DNA from: Akkermansia muciniphila
GTDB taxonomy: Bacteria; Verrucomicrobiota; Verrucomicrobiia; Verrucomicrobiales; Akkermansiaceae
Direction: 5' to 3'
DNA length: 49,299 bases
Assembly: GCA_945888515.1 (NCBI GenBank)
Contig: CAMDAD010000023.1
Coordinates: forward strand, 1 to 49,299
Shown here piece by piece: positions 1 through 8,894 of the stretch. How positions within the stretch are numbered: position 1 is the first letter of the stretch; the number at the start of each line of letters is the position of its first letter. Position numbers and translations under genes: made by a program. The notes under the pieces are model-generated. The model made no database searches and had not been told where the DNA came from. It worked only from the letters and a program-made list of their open reading frames with translations.

Positions 1-91
1 CACCCGGTCCCATTCCGAACCCGGAAGTGAAACGCTTCAGCGCCAATGGTAGTGAGACGATAGGTCTTGTGAGAGTAGGTCGTCGCCAGGT
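1..91 (+). rRNA. rrf: 5S ribosomal RNA, 3' part (5' end outside window)
   Basis: The first ~91 bases match the conserved inner and 3' parts of bacterial 5S rRNA: the CCCGGTCCCATTCCGAACCC segment of the loop B/helix III region, GAAACGCTTCAGCGCC, GGTAGT, and the closing GAGAGTAGGTCGTCGCCAGG. The 5' strand of helix I is missing, so the gene starts before the window. An rRNA operon therefore ends here, transcribed left to right. The 3' end is estimated from where helix I sequence stops, within a few bases. Confidence 0.93.
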
Positions 92-95
92 ATAT

Positions 96-132
96 GCCCC
101 GCATTCAGCAATGAATGCGGGGCTCTTTTTTT
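96..132 (+). terminator. Rho-independent terminator of the rRNA operon
   Basis: A perfect 11-bp stem (GCCCCGCATTC at 96-106 with GAATGCGGGGC at 113-123) closes a 6-base loop and is followed by TCTTTTTTTG. It starts about five bases after the 5S end, the usual place for termination of an rRNA operon. The 130 bases between it and the end of lspA hold nothing I can recognise. Confidence 0.92.
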
Positions 133-261
133 GTGCGTGTGGGACACACCCAGGTCTACCTGTTCAAGAGAAAAAAGAATAGTCCTAGACTTGCCCGCAG
201 GATCGCTCTCAAACACGCTCAATGCGTAGAGAAAAAGTCAACAAACGGTAGGGGCGCTTCG

Positions 262-855
262 CTACTCACGACGACTCGTGTGCTCCCCGCTTTTCTGCTC
301 CTCAAAAAATCCCGAGACGAAGAGTAGTGAGGCGGCGATGCAGATGCAGGAATCAGCGACATTAAATGTAGGCCACCAACCGCCGCTCGAGGGCATGATT
401 TTTTCAAAGCCAGGGAGCCAGATGCTGATGAAGTCCACTACGTAACCCTCTGAGAGGCGTTTCCAAAAACTTTCTCCGGCATATTGCTGCAACTGGAAAC
501 CCTGGAAAAGCCGGTCGGTGAAATTACCGAAGATGCCGGCCAGCAACAAGCTCACAGCGATGCGCGACGGCGTGTTCGAGAATACACCTTTTTTCCAAAA
601 ATGTCGGATGCCGAACAGTGCTAGCATGGGAACAAAGAAAAACACGATGGGTGCCCAGGATGTGCCATTTCCCATTCCGAAAGCGACGCCTTGGTTGTGA
701 ACGCGTATGATAAAAAACCACGGAGTTAGTTCGACCACGCGGACTCCATAGCCAGGTTCGGGAAAGCTGCATACGATCCACCACTTACTGATTTGATCGA
801 GCACGTAAAGGGGAAGCGTGATCCAACAGCAGAGCTGGCGAAAAGTGAGGTTCAT
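262..855 (-). CDS. lspA: Lipoprotein signal peptidase (signal peptidase II)
   Basis: Inner-membrane aspartyl protease that removes the signal peptide of diacylglyceryl-modified prolipoproteins at the lipobox cysteine. The 197 residues carry the family motifs: an early Asp in YVLDQISK (D20), NQGVAFG (54-60), GNFTDR with catalytic D114, a conserved VVD (D141) and FNVADS with catalytic D168. Four hydrophobic segments fit the usual topology. It is somewhat longer than the common 160-170 residues, mostly in the loop before the second Asp and the charged tail. It follows ileS by 13 bases, the common ileS-lspA operon order. Its likely substrates in this window include three CxxCH lipoproteins. Confidence 0.95.
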   Translation of the reverse strand: MNLTFRQLCCWITLPLYVLDQISKWWIVCSFPEPGYGVRVVELTPWFFIIRVHNQGVAFGMGNGTSWAPIVFFFVPMLALFGIRHFWKKGVFSNTPSRIAVSLLLAGIFGNFTDRLFQGFQLQQYAGESFWKRLSEGYVVDFISIWLPGFEKIMPSSGGWWPTFNVADSCICIAASLLFVSGFFEEQKSGEHTSRRE

Positions 856-868
856 GATCTACTGACAG

Positions 869-3583
869 TTAAGAAACGACATCGTCACAACGGTGGCATA
901 GGCCGCTCTCGAGGAGAGGCTCGTGCCGGCGGCAGCGGGGGCAAAGCGGAAGGTCGGTTTTGCGGGCGGCAGCGGATGCCGTCTCGCCAGTGTTCACTTC
1001 GAGCTTCGCGATGATAAAAAATTCCTTCATGGCCTCGATGTCTTGCAAGGCACTGAGGGCTGGGTCATTTTCCGGCACAGTCAGCACAATGGCAGCTTCG
1101 TTGTTGCGAGAAAACTCTTTCGCCTGGATGCAGGGCTCAATGGAGGTCTGGATCAGATAACGCAGCTCGAACAAGCGATCCATCACCGGCGTGGCGGTGC
1201 TGCTAGCATAGCGGGCATCGGGCTCGGGGAAATCCTGTTCGTGAATGCTGCCAGTGGTAAACGTGGCATGTTCCCATGCTTCATCTGCGGTGTAGGCGAG
1301 GATGGGTGCTAGCAGTCGACTGATGGCACTGAAGAGCTCATACATTGCGGTTTGACTGGCACGACGACGCAGCGAATCCGGCGCATCGCAATACATCCTG
1401 TCCTTGGTGACATCGATGTAAACGGCACTGAGGTCAGCGGTGCAGAATTGGTTAAGCGCGTTGAAGACCTTGCGGAATTCGAAGTTTTCGTAGGCCTTGC
1501 GACATTCGCCGACCACGGCGTGGAGGCGCTCCATGATCCAGCGATCAAAGAGCGGCATCTCTTCTGCGGAAACGGCATCTTTTTCTGGATCAAAGCCGTC
1601 GAGGTTGCCTAACAGAATGCGCAAGGTGTTGCGGAGACGGCGATAGGGCTCGGCGACTTGTTTGAACAATTCCTCGCCGAAAGGCACCTCGCTCTGCCAG
1701 TCTACAGAGCTCACCCAAAGGCGAACGATATCGGCACCATACTTGTTGTAGTAGTGGGCGGCATCGATGGGCTTGCCAGCTTTTTCGGCTTCGGATTTCG
1801 AGAGTTTTTTCTTGTCCTTATCGACCACGAATCCGTGGGTGAGCACGGCTTTGTATGGCGCGGCGTTGCGATAGGCGACGCTGAGCATCAGCGAGCTCTG
1901 GAACCAGCCGCGGTGCTGGTCGGTGGCTTCGAGATAAAGGTCGGCAGGACCATGCAGTGCGGGATTGCGATCGAGAACGGCGGCGTGCGAGCAACCGCTA
2001 TCGATCCAAACGTCGAGCGTGTCGCGGCATTTTTTCACGCCGGCGGGCAGGCCTAACAACTCAGCGAGTTCGGCGTCGGATTTTTCAAACCAGACATTAG
2101 TGCCTTCGGTTTCGACTAGGTCGGCGACCTTGCGGGCGAGCGCGGCATCGAGGATGACCGCGCCGTCTTCCTGGTAAAACACTGGCAGGGGAACACCCCA
2201 GGTGCGTTGGCGGGAAATGCACCAGTCGGGTCGGGATTCGACTGTGCCATAGATGCGATTGCGTCCCCACGCGGGCAGCCATTGCACTTCATCGATAGCC
2301 TGCAGCGCGCGTTCGCGAATGCCATCAAGCGAAATGAAAAATTGCTCCACAGCGCGGAAGATGATGGGAGTTTTCGAGCGCCAGCAATGAGGATAGCTGT
2401 GGCGATAAATTTCACGACCTAGCAGAACGCCATTGGCGGCGAGCATCTCGATGATCGGTTCGTTTGAGGCGAAAACGTGTTTTCCTAACAAATCTGGCAT
2501 CTCCGCTTCCTCGGTGAAGTGGCCGTTGTCATCGACGGGCGAGAGTAGACCGAGTTTGTTCTGCATGCCGGCGACGTAGTCGTCCGCACCGTGACCGGGA
2601 GCGATGTGGACCGCGCCCGTGCCGGTATCGGTCGTGACAAAGGTCGCGAGGATGACACGCGACGTGCGATCGATGAGCGGGTGCTTTGCTTCCAGTCCTT
2701 CGAGTTCGCGGCCTTTGCATTCGCGCACGATTTCTTGAAGAACGTAGCCGGTTTTTTGTTGGAACGTTTCCACCAATTCGCGGACGATCACTAATGTCTC
2801 GTTAGCGTCATCCTTGGCATAACGTGCGACCACATAGGTGAAATCCGGATGCACCGCGATGCCGAGGTTGGCGGGCAGAGTCCAAGGTGTCGTGGTCCAG
2901 ATCACCATCGATTCGCCAGAGCCATTAGTGAGCGGGAACTTGACGAAGATCGCCGGGCTTTCCTTGTCCATGTATTCCACTTCCGCTTCGGCGAGGGCGG
3001 TGTGCGCGCCATACGACCACTGCACCGGCTTGCGGCTTTGGTAAATGCGGCCGTCCTCCACCATTTTCGCGAAGACGCGCAGGATGTCGGCTTCATAGCT
3101 CGGTGCCATCGTGAGGTAGGGATTTTGCCAATCGCCGAAAACACCAAGGCGGCGGAACGATGCTCGCTGGATGTCGATGAATTTCAGGGCGAACTCCGTG
3201 CAGCGGCGGCGGATTTCACCGGCCTCCAGACCGGCGGCTTGTTTCACGACTTTGAACTCGATGGGCAGACCGTGGCAGTCCCAACCCGGTACAAACGGCA
3301 CGGCAAAGCCGGCCATGGTTTTGGATTTCACCACTAGGTCCTTGAGCACTTTGTTCAGCGCCGTGCCCATGTGGACGTCGCCATTCGCAAACGGCGGGCC
3401 GTCGTGCAGGATGAACGTGGGTGCCTTCTGGGCGATGCGGCGGTCGAGGATGGTGCGATACAAATCACGAGCCTCCCAAGCGGCAAGACGCTTGGGTTCG
3501 TTTTCCACCAGGTCTGCGCGCATGGGGAAATGCGTTTGCGGCAGGGTGATGGTATCCTTGTAATTCTTCGATTCCGCGCTCAT
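869..3583 (-). CDS. ileS: Isoleucyl-tRNA synthetase
   Basis: Class I aminoacyl-tRNA synthetase that charges tRNA-Ile with isoleucine in the cytoplasm and edits misactivated valine. The 904-residue protein has the HIGH-type signature as HMGT (71-74) within DGPPFANGDVHMGT, the KMSKS loop as KKLSKS near residue 592, an internal editing domain, an anticodon-binding domain, and a C-terminal zinc knuckle with CPRC and CHRC near 880-900. Length is normal for a bacterial enzyme. The ATG at 3583 gives an N-terminus like other IleS proteins. It is the first gene of a two-gene minus-strand operon with lspA. No T-box-like leader is visible in the 84 bases upstream. Confidence 0.97.
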   Translation of the reverse strand: MSAESKNYKDTITLPQTHFPMRADLVENEPKRLAAWEARDLYRTILDRRIAQKAPTFILHDGPPFANGDVHMGTALNKVLKDLVVKSKTMAGFAVPFVPGWDCHGLPIEFKVVKQAAGLEAGEIRRRCTEFALKFIDIQRASFRRLGVFGDWQNPYLTMAPSYEADILRVFAKMVEDGRIYQSRKPVQWSYGAHTALAEAEVEYMDKESPAIFVKFPLTNGSGESMVIWTTTPWTLPANLGIAVHPDFTYVVARYAKDDANETLVIVRELVETFQQKTGYVLQEIVRECKGRELEGLEAKHPLIDRTSRVILATFVTTDTGTGAVHIAPGHGADDYVAGMQNKLGLLSPVDDNGHFTEEAEMPDLLGKHVFASNEPIIEMLAANGVLLGREIYRHSYPHCWRSKTPIIFRAVEQFFISLDGIRERALQAIDEVQWLPAWGRNRIYGTVESRPDWCISRQRTWGVPLPVFYQEDGAVILDAALARKVADLVETEGTNVWFEKSDAELAELLGLPAGVKKCRDTLDVWIDSGCSHAAVLDRNPALHGPADLYLEATDQHRGWFQSSLMLSVAYRNAAPYKAVLTHGFVVDKDKKKLSKSEAEKAGKPIDAAHYYNKYGADIVRLWVSSVDWQSEVPFGEELFKQVAEPYRRLRNTLRILLGNLDGFDPEKDAVSAEEMPLFDRWIMERLHAVVGECRKAYENFEFRKVFNALNQFCTADLSAVYIDVTKDRMYCDAPDSLRRRASQTAMYELFSAISRLLAPILAYTADEAWEHATFTTGSIHEQDFPEPDARYASSTATPVMDRLFELRYLIQTSIEPCIQAKEFSRNNEAAIVLTVPENDPALSALQDIEAMKEFFIIAKLEVNTGETASAAARKTDLPLCPRCRRHEPLLESGLCHRCDDVVS

Positions 3584-3667
3584 GATGGGACGGCGAGACT
3601 ACACAGAACGGGCGACAGGTCAAGAATGGCTGGGGATTTTTCGACGATTGGCGCCGGTGAGGGCTGA

Positions 3668-6157
3668 CTATTTTTTCAATGTCAGCAAGTAGGCGATCAA
3701 ATGCTCCAGATCCTGGGCGGGAATGACGCCCTGAAACGAGGGCATCGAGGGCGGGTAGCCCGGGGCGATGGTTGCGGCGGGTTCGAGGATGGATTGGCGC
3801 AGCGTGGCGGTATTGTGACGCGTGGCGACATCCTGCAGCGGTGGTCCGGTGAGTTTTTCGCCCGCAAGAGAGTGGCAGCCGTTGCAGGCGTAGCGGGTGA
3901 AAATCGCCTTACCCGTGATGGCATCGCCGGGCGTCAGCGCGGCAGCGGATTTTTCTAACACAAGTTGCAAATCCTGGGCATCCGCCGGCGGCAGGTGATG
4001 CGGGCGGCTGTAGAGATGGAGGGGAAACGTTTGCGACGGTGAGGTGAAGTTCAACTGCAAATCCATGACATTCGATCGACGCAGCAACGGATACTCGATG
4101 CGCAAGGTGCGGCGGTCCGCTGACAGCGCGAATGATTTTGGCGGGAACTGATGCTCGCCGGGTTTCTTATTCCACAAAAAATGCCCGGATCCATAGCTGC
4201 GCGTGCGCTGGATATCGAACAAACGCAGGCTGGCGGGGGTGAGGCTTTCATCCGCGTGCAGCGCGCGATGAAACTGTACGACGATGGCATGTTGACTCAC
4301 CTCCAACGACACGGGCGCGGGAAAGGTCGTGGCGGTCTCGATCGATGCCAGGCCCATGGTTTGTGGCGTGGTGGGAACGTAGCCGGAAATGCCGATGCCG
4401 GTGACGTAGAGCCTGCCGGATTGCGGATGCGTGGCGGCCTTGAGCGAGGGGAAATCCAATTGCAAGGGGAGCATCCACGAGAATGCCTGGCCACTCTTTG
4501 GTGTCAGAATGGGGAAGAGTCTGCCGTTCCACGAGACTTGCACGAAGAGCTCGCCCAGCTCGGGAAACGCCTTCGCCGAGGTGGTCGCAAAGCCCGCTGC
4601 GGAGCGATTGCTTTGATACGGGTAATACAGCAGCGGCTCGGTGATGCGTGGGATTTTGTCGAAATTGGTGGGCGAAAATCCAAGGTGCGGTTTCCCCGTG
4701 AGAATCCGATGGATCGGCGTGCTGGGGATTTCATTTCCCTGCTGATCCGAGGCGAAAACGGCGCCGTCCTGACGCAGCCCCACGAAGGGCATGCGCAGAC
4801 CCTGTGCGATGGATGTGATGCTGCGGCCATCCGGCGAAATGCGCAGAATCGCCCCGCGATGCGTGGACTGCTCGATGAAACCCTTGCCGCCTTCTTTGTC
4901 GATGCCGCCCTTGGCGATGAGGAAGGAACCGTCTGCCTCGATCGCCATCGAGGTGGAGAAATCCCGCGTGTGCAAGGTTTGAAAAAACGCATCGGAAGCG
5001 CAGCGGAAGAGATCGATGTGATGATCGCCATTGCTGTCGATCAGCTCGGTGATTTGATCGCGGCCCAGCGCAAACAAACGCTGCTTGGCATCGATGGCCA
5101 CGGCCATGGGTTCATACAAACCCGTGGCGATTCGTCGCCAGGTTGACTCCGCGGCATCGAGCCCGGAAATTTTCCAAATGTCGCCATCGAGCGTGCTGAG
5201 AATGGCATCGCCATTGGCGAAAAACGCGATGTCCACCGGGCGGATCGCGCGTTTCGTCGCGGGGAAGCCGAAATCACGCAGGGCAAACGGTGCCACAACT
5301 CTCGCCGTCGGATTCTTCAACGTCAGTGCCTTGGGGAACACCGGCGTGGCGGGAGCGGCTGCGGGGATAGCCAGTGCGGGCTTCGGCTCTTGCGCGGCTG
5401 TGAAAAGCAGATACTCAAGCGGTTGGGTGGCGGTCGCGATTTCCACCACGTTGCCGCGAATGACCGCACCGCTGCTGCGTGTGCGAAAACGATCGCTCCC
5501 CAGGGCAAAACGCAGCGACTGGTTGTGCGCGCCGATACGAAGAGCGCGCTGGATGTTTCCCTGCGCATCGGCACGGAGAGATTCCTCGATGCTGGTGTCG
5601 CCGATCTGATAGATGACAACCGCCTGGCTGCCGCGCAGCGCGATGCCGTGAAAACGTCCCACCGCGACGGGCAGGGGACCGATGCGCGTTTTGCCATCGG
5701 TGAGCACATGCGTGCGCGGGTCGGCTGCCGGATTTTCCCCTAACGCAACTCCCATGATTTCCGCTGTCTCGTGCCCTACTTTTCCGCGCAGCATCGGTGG
5801 TTTTTCCGCCTTGGCTTTGGCATCGGGGTAACAAATGGCGGCCATCGAGTCATAGCTCAGCGGCGCCTGCCCGGACTCCGCGCGCCAGATCGCCGCCCAG
5901 CGCAGCAGGTCGGGATCGAAGCAGGCCCAGTAGTCGTGCCCCAGAGGTATGATCGCTGCCCGCCGTACCCGATTCGCTTGTTTCGCCTCGCCGATCACCA
6001 GCGCACTGCGCAAAAACGGTGTTTCCTTTTCGAGAAACGTAGTGTTCGAAAGCGGCGGCTGCCCCCACGCTGTCGAGGTGCCGAGCGCGAGCACGGCGGT
6101 GAATGTTAGAAAAAAATGCGAGCGTTGCATGCGATGAACGCCGACAATCTGCCTCAT
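3668..6157 (-). CDS. Secreted beta-propeller protein with C-terminal cytochrome c domain (PVC type)
   Basis: Predicted exported protein of about 829 residues. A hydrophobic signal sequence (FFLTFTAVLALG, cleavage near AWG) is followed by a central region with repeated blades of the sugar-dehydrogenase/NHL propeller kind (VDIAFFANGDAILSTLDGDI, then FALGRDQITELIDSNGD), and a C-terminal haem c site CNGCH with the downstream GPPL common in these domains. Such propeller-plus-haem proteins are abundant in Planctomycetes and Verrucomicrobia and are thought to oxidise carbohydrates or related compounds in the periplasm; the substrate here is unknown. Start choice: the frame is open to 6220, but the ATG at 6157 is preceded by a G-run, and the ATG at 6130 also leaves a full signal peptide. 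It is transcribed alone. Confidence 0.82.
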   Translation of the reverse strand: MRQIVGVHRMQRSHFFLTFTAVLALGTSTAWGQPPLSNTTFLEKETPFLRSALVIGEAKQANRVRRAAIIPLGHDYWACFDPDLLRWAAIWRAESGQAPLSYDSMAAICYPDAKAKAEKPPMLRGKVGHETAEIMGVALGENPAADPRTHVLTDGKTRIGPLPVAVGRFHGIALRGSQAVVIYQIGDTSIEESLRADAQGNIQRALRIGAHNQSLRFALGSDRFRTRSSGAVIRGNVVEIATATQPLEYLLFTAAQEPKPALAIPAAAPATPVFPKALTLKNPTARVVAPFALRDFGFPATKRAIRPVDIAFFANGDAILSTLDGDIWKISGLDAAESTWRRIATGLYEPMAVAIDAKQRLFALGRDQITELIDSNGDHHIDLFRCASDAFFQTLHTRDFSTSMAIEADGSFLIAKGGIDKEGGKGFIEQSTHRGAILRISPDGRSITSIAQGLRMPFVGLRQDGAVFASDQQGNEIPSTPIHRILTGKPHLGFSPTNFDKIPRITEPLLYYPYQSNRSAAGFATTSAKAFPELGELFVQVSWNGRLFPILTPKSGQAFSWMLPLQLDFPSLKAATHPQSGRLYVTGIGISGYVPTTPQTMGLASIETATTFPAPVSLEVSQHAIVVQFHRALHADESLTPASLRLFDIQRTRSYGSGHFLWNKKPGEHQFPPKSFALSADRRTLRIEYPLLRRSNVMDLQLNFTSPSQTFPLHLYSRPHHLPPADAQDLQLVLEKSAAALTPGDAITGKAIFTRYACNGCHSLAGEKLTGPPLQDVATRHNTATLRQSILEPAATIAPGYPPSMPSFQGVIPAQDLEHLIAYLLTLKK

Positions 6158-6220
6158 GTCCCCCCCAAATACCAGCGACATTTGTGACCCCTCCACAGTC
6201 GCTCGTTTCCCCGGGCGCAA

Positions 6221-6741
6221 CTCGTGGCAACGTACGATGCCCGCTACCGAGAGAGACCCTCCGATTCTAGTTGAGGTTTGTCGCCACCTTTCGATTTCGC
6301 AATGCTTTCAGAAGAAGCATAACAATAAGCGAGTAGTGCGCAACAGCTGGGACGCAGTGTTTTTGTTTGCCGAGGGTGTCTGTTTGTTCTATCTCTTCGT
6401 TGTGTGCCCGCTACCTTTTAGCTGTGCCAAACCTCATTGTTAGCGTAAGAAATGGAATTCTCCCTACATGCCAATATGTGCGATCAGATGACAAGGAATT
6501 CAGGGCATACTTTCTTACATCTTCCGCTGAACTTGGATACCGGATCAACCCCAAAAAAGAAGAACGCTAAAAAGACGCTTCATCCAACGGCGGGTAGCAC
6601 AGCTCCGACATTATTTCTGCTCGACACTTCTGGGTCGTTGCTGTAGCAAATCATCTGTTAGGAGCGAGCGATAACCGGTCGTCTGAAGTTGGTAACTTAG
6701 ACCAGTAAAAAGCAGAACCACCGTATTTTTCTACTAATCAT
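6221..6741. other. Intergenic stretch without recognisable gene
   Basis: About 520 bases between the divergent haem protein and the gene at 6742. It is AT-richer than its neighbours. Short open frames exist on the plus strand (for example 6367-6646 in pieces), but none has protein-like composition or a family resemblance. I see no tRNA, terminator or clear promoter. Promoters for both divergent genes should lie here. Confidence 0.5.
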
Positions 6742-7773
6742 ATGCACACACAATATCTCATTCTGCTCATGAGCTCCTTGATGTTATTCGGGGACCAGGC
6801 AGTGAAGGTGCCTATGGAGAAACTGGGGACGGAATATGAGCTGATTGGCAAGCTACACGCGCCTCTGGGTAAGCTCATCACAGTAGTTGGGGTGGTCGTG
6901 GAGGGCCCATTCAAGGGATACGAGGGAGGCCCGAATCTGCGAGTCCAGCAGATACAGGGCAAATATTACCAAAAAGACATCCAAATCTGCCTCTCGCCCT
7001 ATTTTACTGATTGGGGTGAAAGTGCCGCAGTTCCCAAATTAAAGAACGGTGAGACATACGAGATGGAAGGATATGAGACCGGTGGATTCGTAGGCGTTCC
7101 GGATGAGGCTTACAGCAAAGCAGGGCTTATGATTCAGACAAGCGGTCACTATTTTCGCCATAGATTTGTTGCCATAAAGGCCAAATTAACAAAGCCGATT
7201 TCGTGCGCGCCGTGGATGTTTTCTGGCGAAAAGGCCTTGCTGTCGGGAGTGGCGAAGTCGCTGGCTGGTGACGCAGCTTTGGTGGGCGATGGCTGGTCGG
7301 TCATAGTAAAGCGCGGAGAAAAGTGGAACGATCATGTCGAGGGTAAAAAGATCGAATCGTATGGACTCTACAACCCTGACCCGACAGGGAAAGAGGATCC
7401 AAATCGAGCGAACAAGACATTTGATCTGGTTGATGGTTGGTGGCGATTGGTTGCATTAGAGGATCAAGTGGGGCGCATGGTCGCTTTGCGAGGAACTGCG
7501 AGAAGTATGAATGGTGTGTGGTGGTTTCACTACCGCGGTACGGATTTATACGTTGACGGCATGGAGTCTCTGCCCGGGTGGTCACATACGAATCATTGGC
7601 AAGCAATGCAGATCGAAGGCAGGCTGGAAAAAGCTAAGCTCCCGAGCTTAGAGCAAATCAGTCTGAAAACAGATCGCGATCTTGTGGAATATTACATAGT
7701 GCGTGATCCCAAATGGAAGTCTTTGCCTGAGTTGCTCGCGCCCGAAACAGGTCTTCCGCCATCAGCTGAATAG
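6742..7773 (+). CDS. Hypothetical secreted or membrane-anchored protein
   Basis: A 343-residue protein I do not recognise. The N-terminus (YLILLMSSLMLFG) is hydrophobic and could be a signal peptide. The rest is rich in beta-forming residues and seems to hold two stretches of similar layout: LGKLITVVGVVVEGPFKGY (about 45-63) and VGRMVALRGTARSMNGVWW (about 246-264). Both resemble the first strands of an OB-like barrel, and both are followed by polar segments. The last 60 residues (RDLVEYYIVRDPKWKSLPE) are helical. Codon use is AT-richer than in flanking genes, with TTA leucines in several contexts, so recent acquisition is possible. It is a single gene, convergent with the small gene at 7802. 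The frame is long and protein-like, so coding is likely; function is unknown. Confidence 0.7.
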   Translation: MHTQYLILLMSSLMLFGDQAVKVPMEKLGTEYELIGKLHAPLGKLITVVGVVVEGPFKGYEGGPNLRVQQIQGKYYQKDIQICLSPYFTDWGESAAVPKLKNGETYEMEGYETGGFVGVPDEAYSKAGLMIQTSGHYFRHRFVAIKAKLTKPISCAPWMFSGEKALLSGVAKSLAGDAALVGDGWSVIVKRGEKWNDHVEGKKIESYGLYNPDPTGKEDPNRANKTFDLVDGWWRLVALEDQVGRMVALRGTARSMNGVWWFHYRGTDLYVDGMESLPGWSHTNHWQAMQIEGRLEKAKLPSLEQISLKTDRDLVEYYIVRDPKWKSLPELLAPETGLPPSAE

Positions 7774-7801
7774 CAAAAGGAAATGGCTTGCTGCAATGGC
7801 T

Positions 7802-8014
7802 CTACGGAGACGCGATCTTTGCATGCAATTTCGGGAAAAATCGCAGGGTTGCTCGGGAGCAGTGTTCGGTGATCGCTTCCAGTGTTTCTCCGCATTCGGC
7901 GGCGGTGTGGCGGACGAAGGATGGCTTGGTTCGCTGGTCGCGGAAAGGGACGAGAACGAGGTAGGGCGCTTCGGTATCTAACAGAAATTTTTCATCGGGC
8001 AGTTTTGTAAACAT
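7802..8014 (-). CDS. Small conserved-looking hypothetical protein, coupled to the nuclease gene
   Basis: A 70-residue frame whose ATG lies three bases after the stop of the upstream nuclease gene (TGATAAATG), so it is probably translated by coupling. Its codon choice matches the native genes around it (GCC, CTC, CTG, and a TTA before G), which argues for real coding. The sequence is soluble, with a central segment YLVLVPFRDQRTKPSFVRHT and a C-terminal basic stretch; there is no signal peptide or known motif. I cannot name a family. It ends 28 bases before the end of the convergent gene at 6742. Confidence 0.6.
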   Translation of the reverse strand: MFTKLPDEKFLLDTEAPYLVLVPFRDQRTKPSFVRHTAAECGETLEAITEHCSRATLRFFPKLHAKIASP

Positions 8015-8017
8015 TTA

Positions 8018-8884
8018 TCACTCGAACACGATAAATTCCTGAAATTTTTCCAGCGTCTTGGGGCCGATTCCTGACACCTTGAGAAGGTCTTGTGATTTTT
8101 TAAATGGACGGGAACTGATGATATTCTTTGCCGTCGCCTCGCCGATCCCTGGCAGGCTCATCAGTTCGGCCTGAGTGGCGGTGTTTGGGTTGATTTTTTT
8201 GCCGATGATGTTTTTGGGGTTATCGATACCAATGAGATCTTTGGCGGCTTCTTCTCGTTCGTTTTTGCGTTCGGCGGGGAGATCGTTCCAGTTGGTTTTT
8301 GACCAGACGCCTCGTTTATTGGTGGCGGCTTGTAGTTCGAGATCGCCCAGTGCGGCCCCGTATTCTTTCGCCGTTTGCGGCGGTGAGTGATACGTCACAC
8401 GGGTAACGCCGAACGCTCGAGCCAGACCGTTTTTCACCAATTCTTGCGATAGGTCTTTACCGTCGGCAGTGACAATGAACGCATAAACGCGCGAGAAATT
8501 GGCATCGCCTCGCGCATCGGCCTTGGCGGTATGGACGGTGAACGGTTGTCGCAGGGCTTGCTCGACAAATTGGGCTGCTTTTTCGCCATAGGATTTCGCA
8601 ATGGCGGCGGCTTGTTGTGGATCGGGATCGATGTGAGTAATGCCGAAATAACTGCGCTGAGCGCGAAGACGGCGGCTGTCCGTTGCGTCGTTCACATGCC
8701 ATTCGATGCAGTCGCATCCGTAAAGTCGGACGCTGATGGACTCACCGTTTGCTAGCTTGACGAGAAAGCTATCGCCATCCGCCCATTCGGTTTTTGAAAA
8801 GCTGCAGAGCTTGTATGTTTCTAGGGGCTTTTGTGCGAACACCGGGAGGGTGAGGGCGATGAGGCAGATGATGAGTTTTTTCAT
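8018..8884 (-). CDS. Secreted thermonuclease (SNase) fused to a ComEA-like helix-hairpin-helix domain
   Basis: A 288-residue exported protein. Residues 1-17 form a signal peptide (MKKLIICLIALTLPVFA). Residues ~25-205 are a staphylococcal-nuclease domain with WADGDSFLVKL (metal-binding Asp), VRLYGCDCIE (first catalytic Arg, R53, in the RLxGxDxPE-like motif, with Pro replaced by Ile), and a later SRVYAFI carrying the second Arg. Residues ~229-288 are a ComEA-type double helix-hairpin-helix domain: INPNTATQAELMSLPGIGEA, then a second VSGIGPKTLEKF hairpin. SNase domains cleave DNA and RNA near a Ca2+ ion; ComEA modules bind double-stranded DNA non-specifically. The fusion suggests a periplasmic or extracellular nuclease tethered to DNA. 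It lies between a gene of unknown function (8895) and a coupled 70-residue gene. Confidence 0.88.
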   Translation of the reverse strand: MKKLIICLIALTLPVFAQKPLETYKLCSFSKTEWADGDSFLVKLANGESISVRLYGCDCIEWHVNDATDSRRLRAQRSYFGITHIDPDPQQAAAIAKSYGEKAAQFVEQALRQPFTVHTAKADARGDANFSRVYAFIVTADGKDLSQELVKNGLARAFGVTRVTYHSPPQTAKEYGAALGDLELQAATNKRGVWSKTNWNDLPAERKNEREEAAKDLIGIDNPKNIIGKKINPNTATQAELMSLPGIGEATAKNIISSRPFKKSQDLLKVSGIGPKTLEKFQEFIVFE

Positions 8885-8894
8885 GGCGATTTAG

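Noticed and set aside
4151-5146. 331-residue open frame on the plus strand
   Set aside because: It lies wholly inside the minus-strand propeller-haem gene, which has a signal peptide and CxxCH; the antisense product has no recognisable features.
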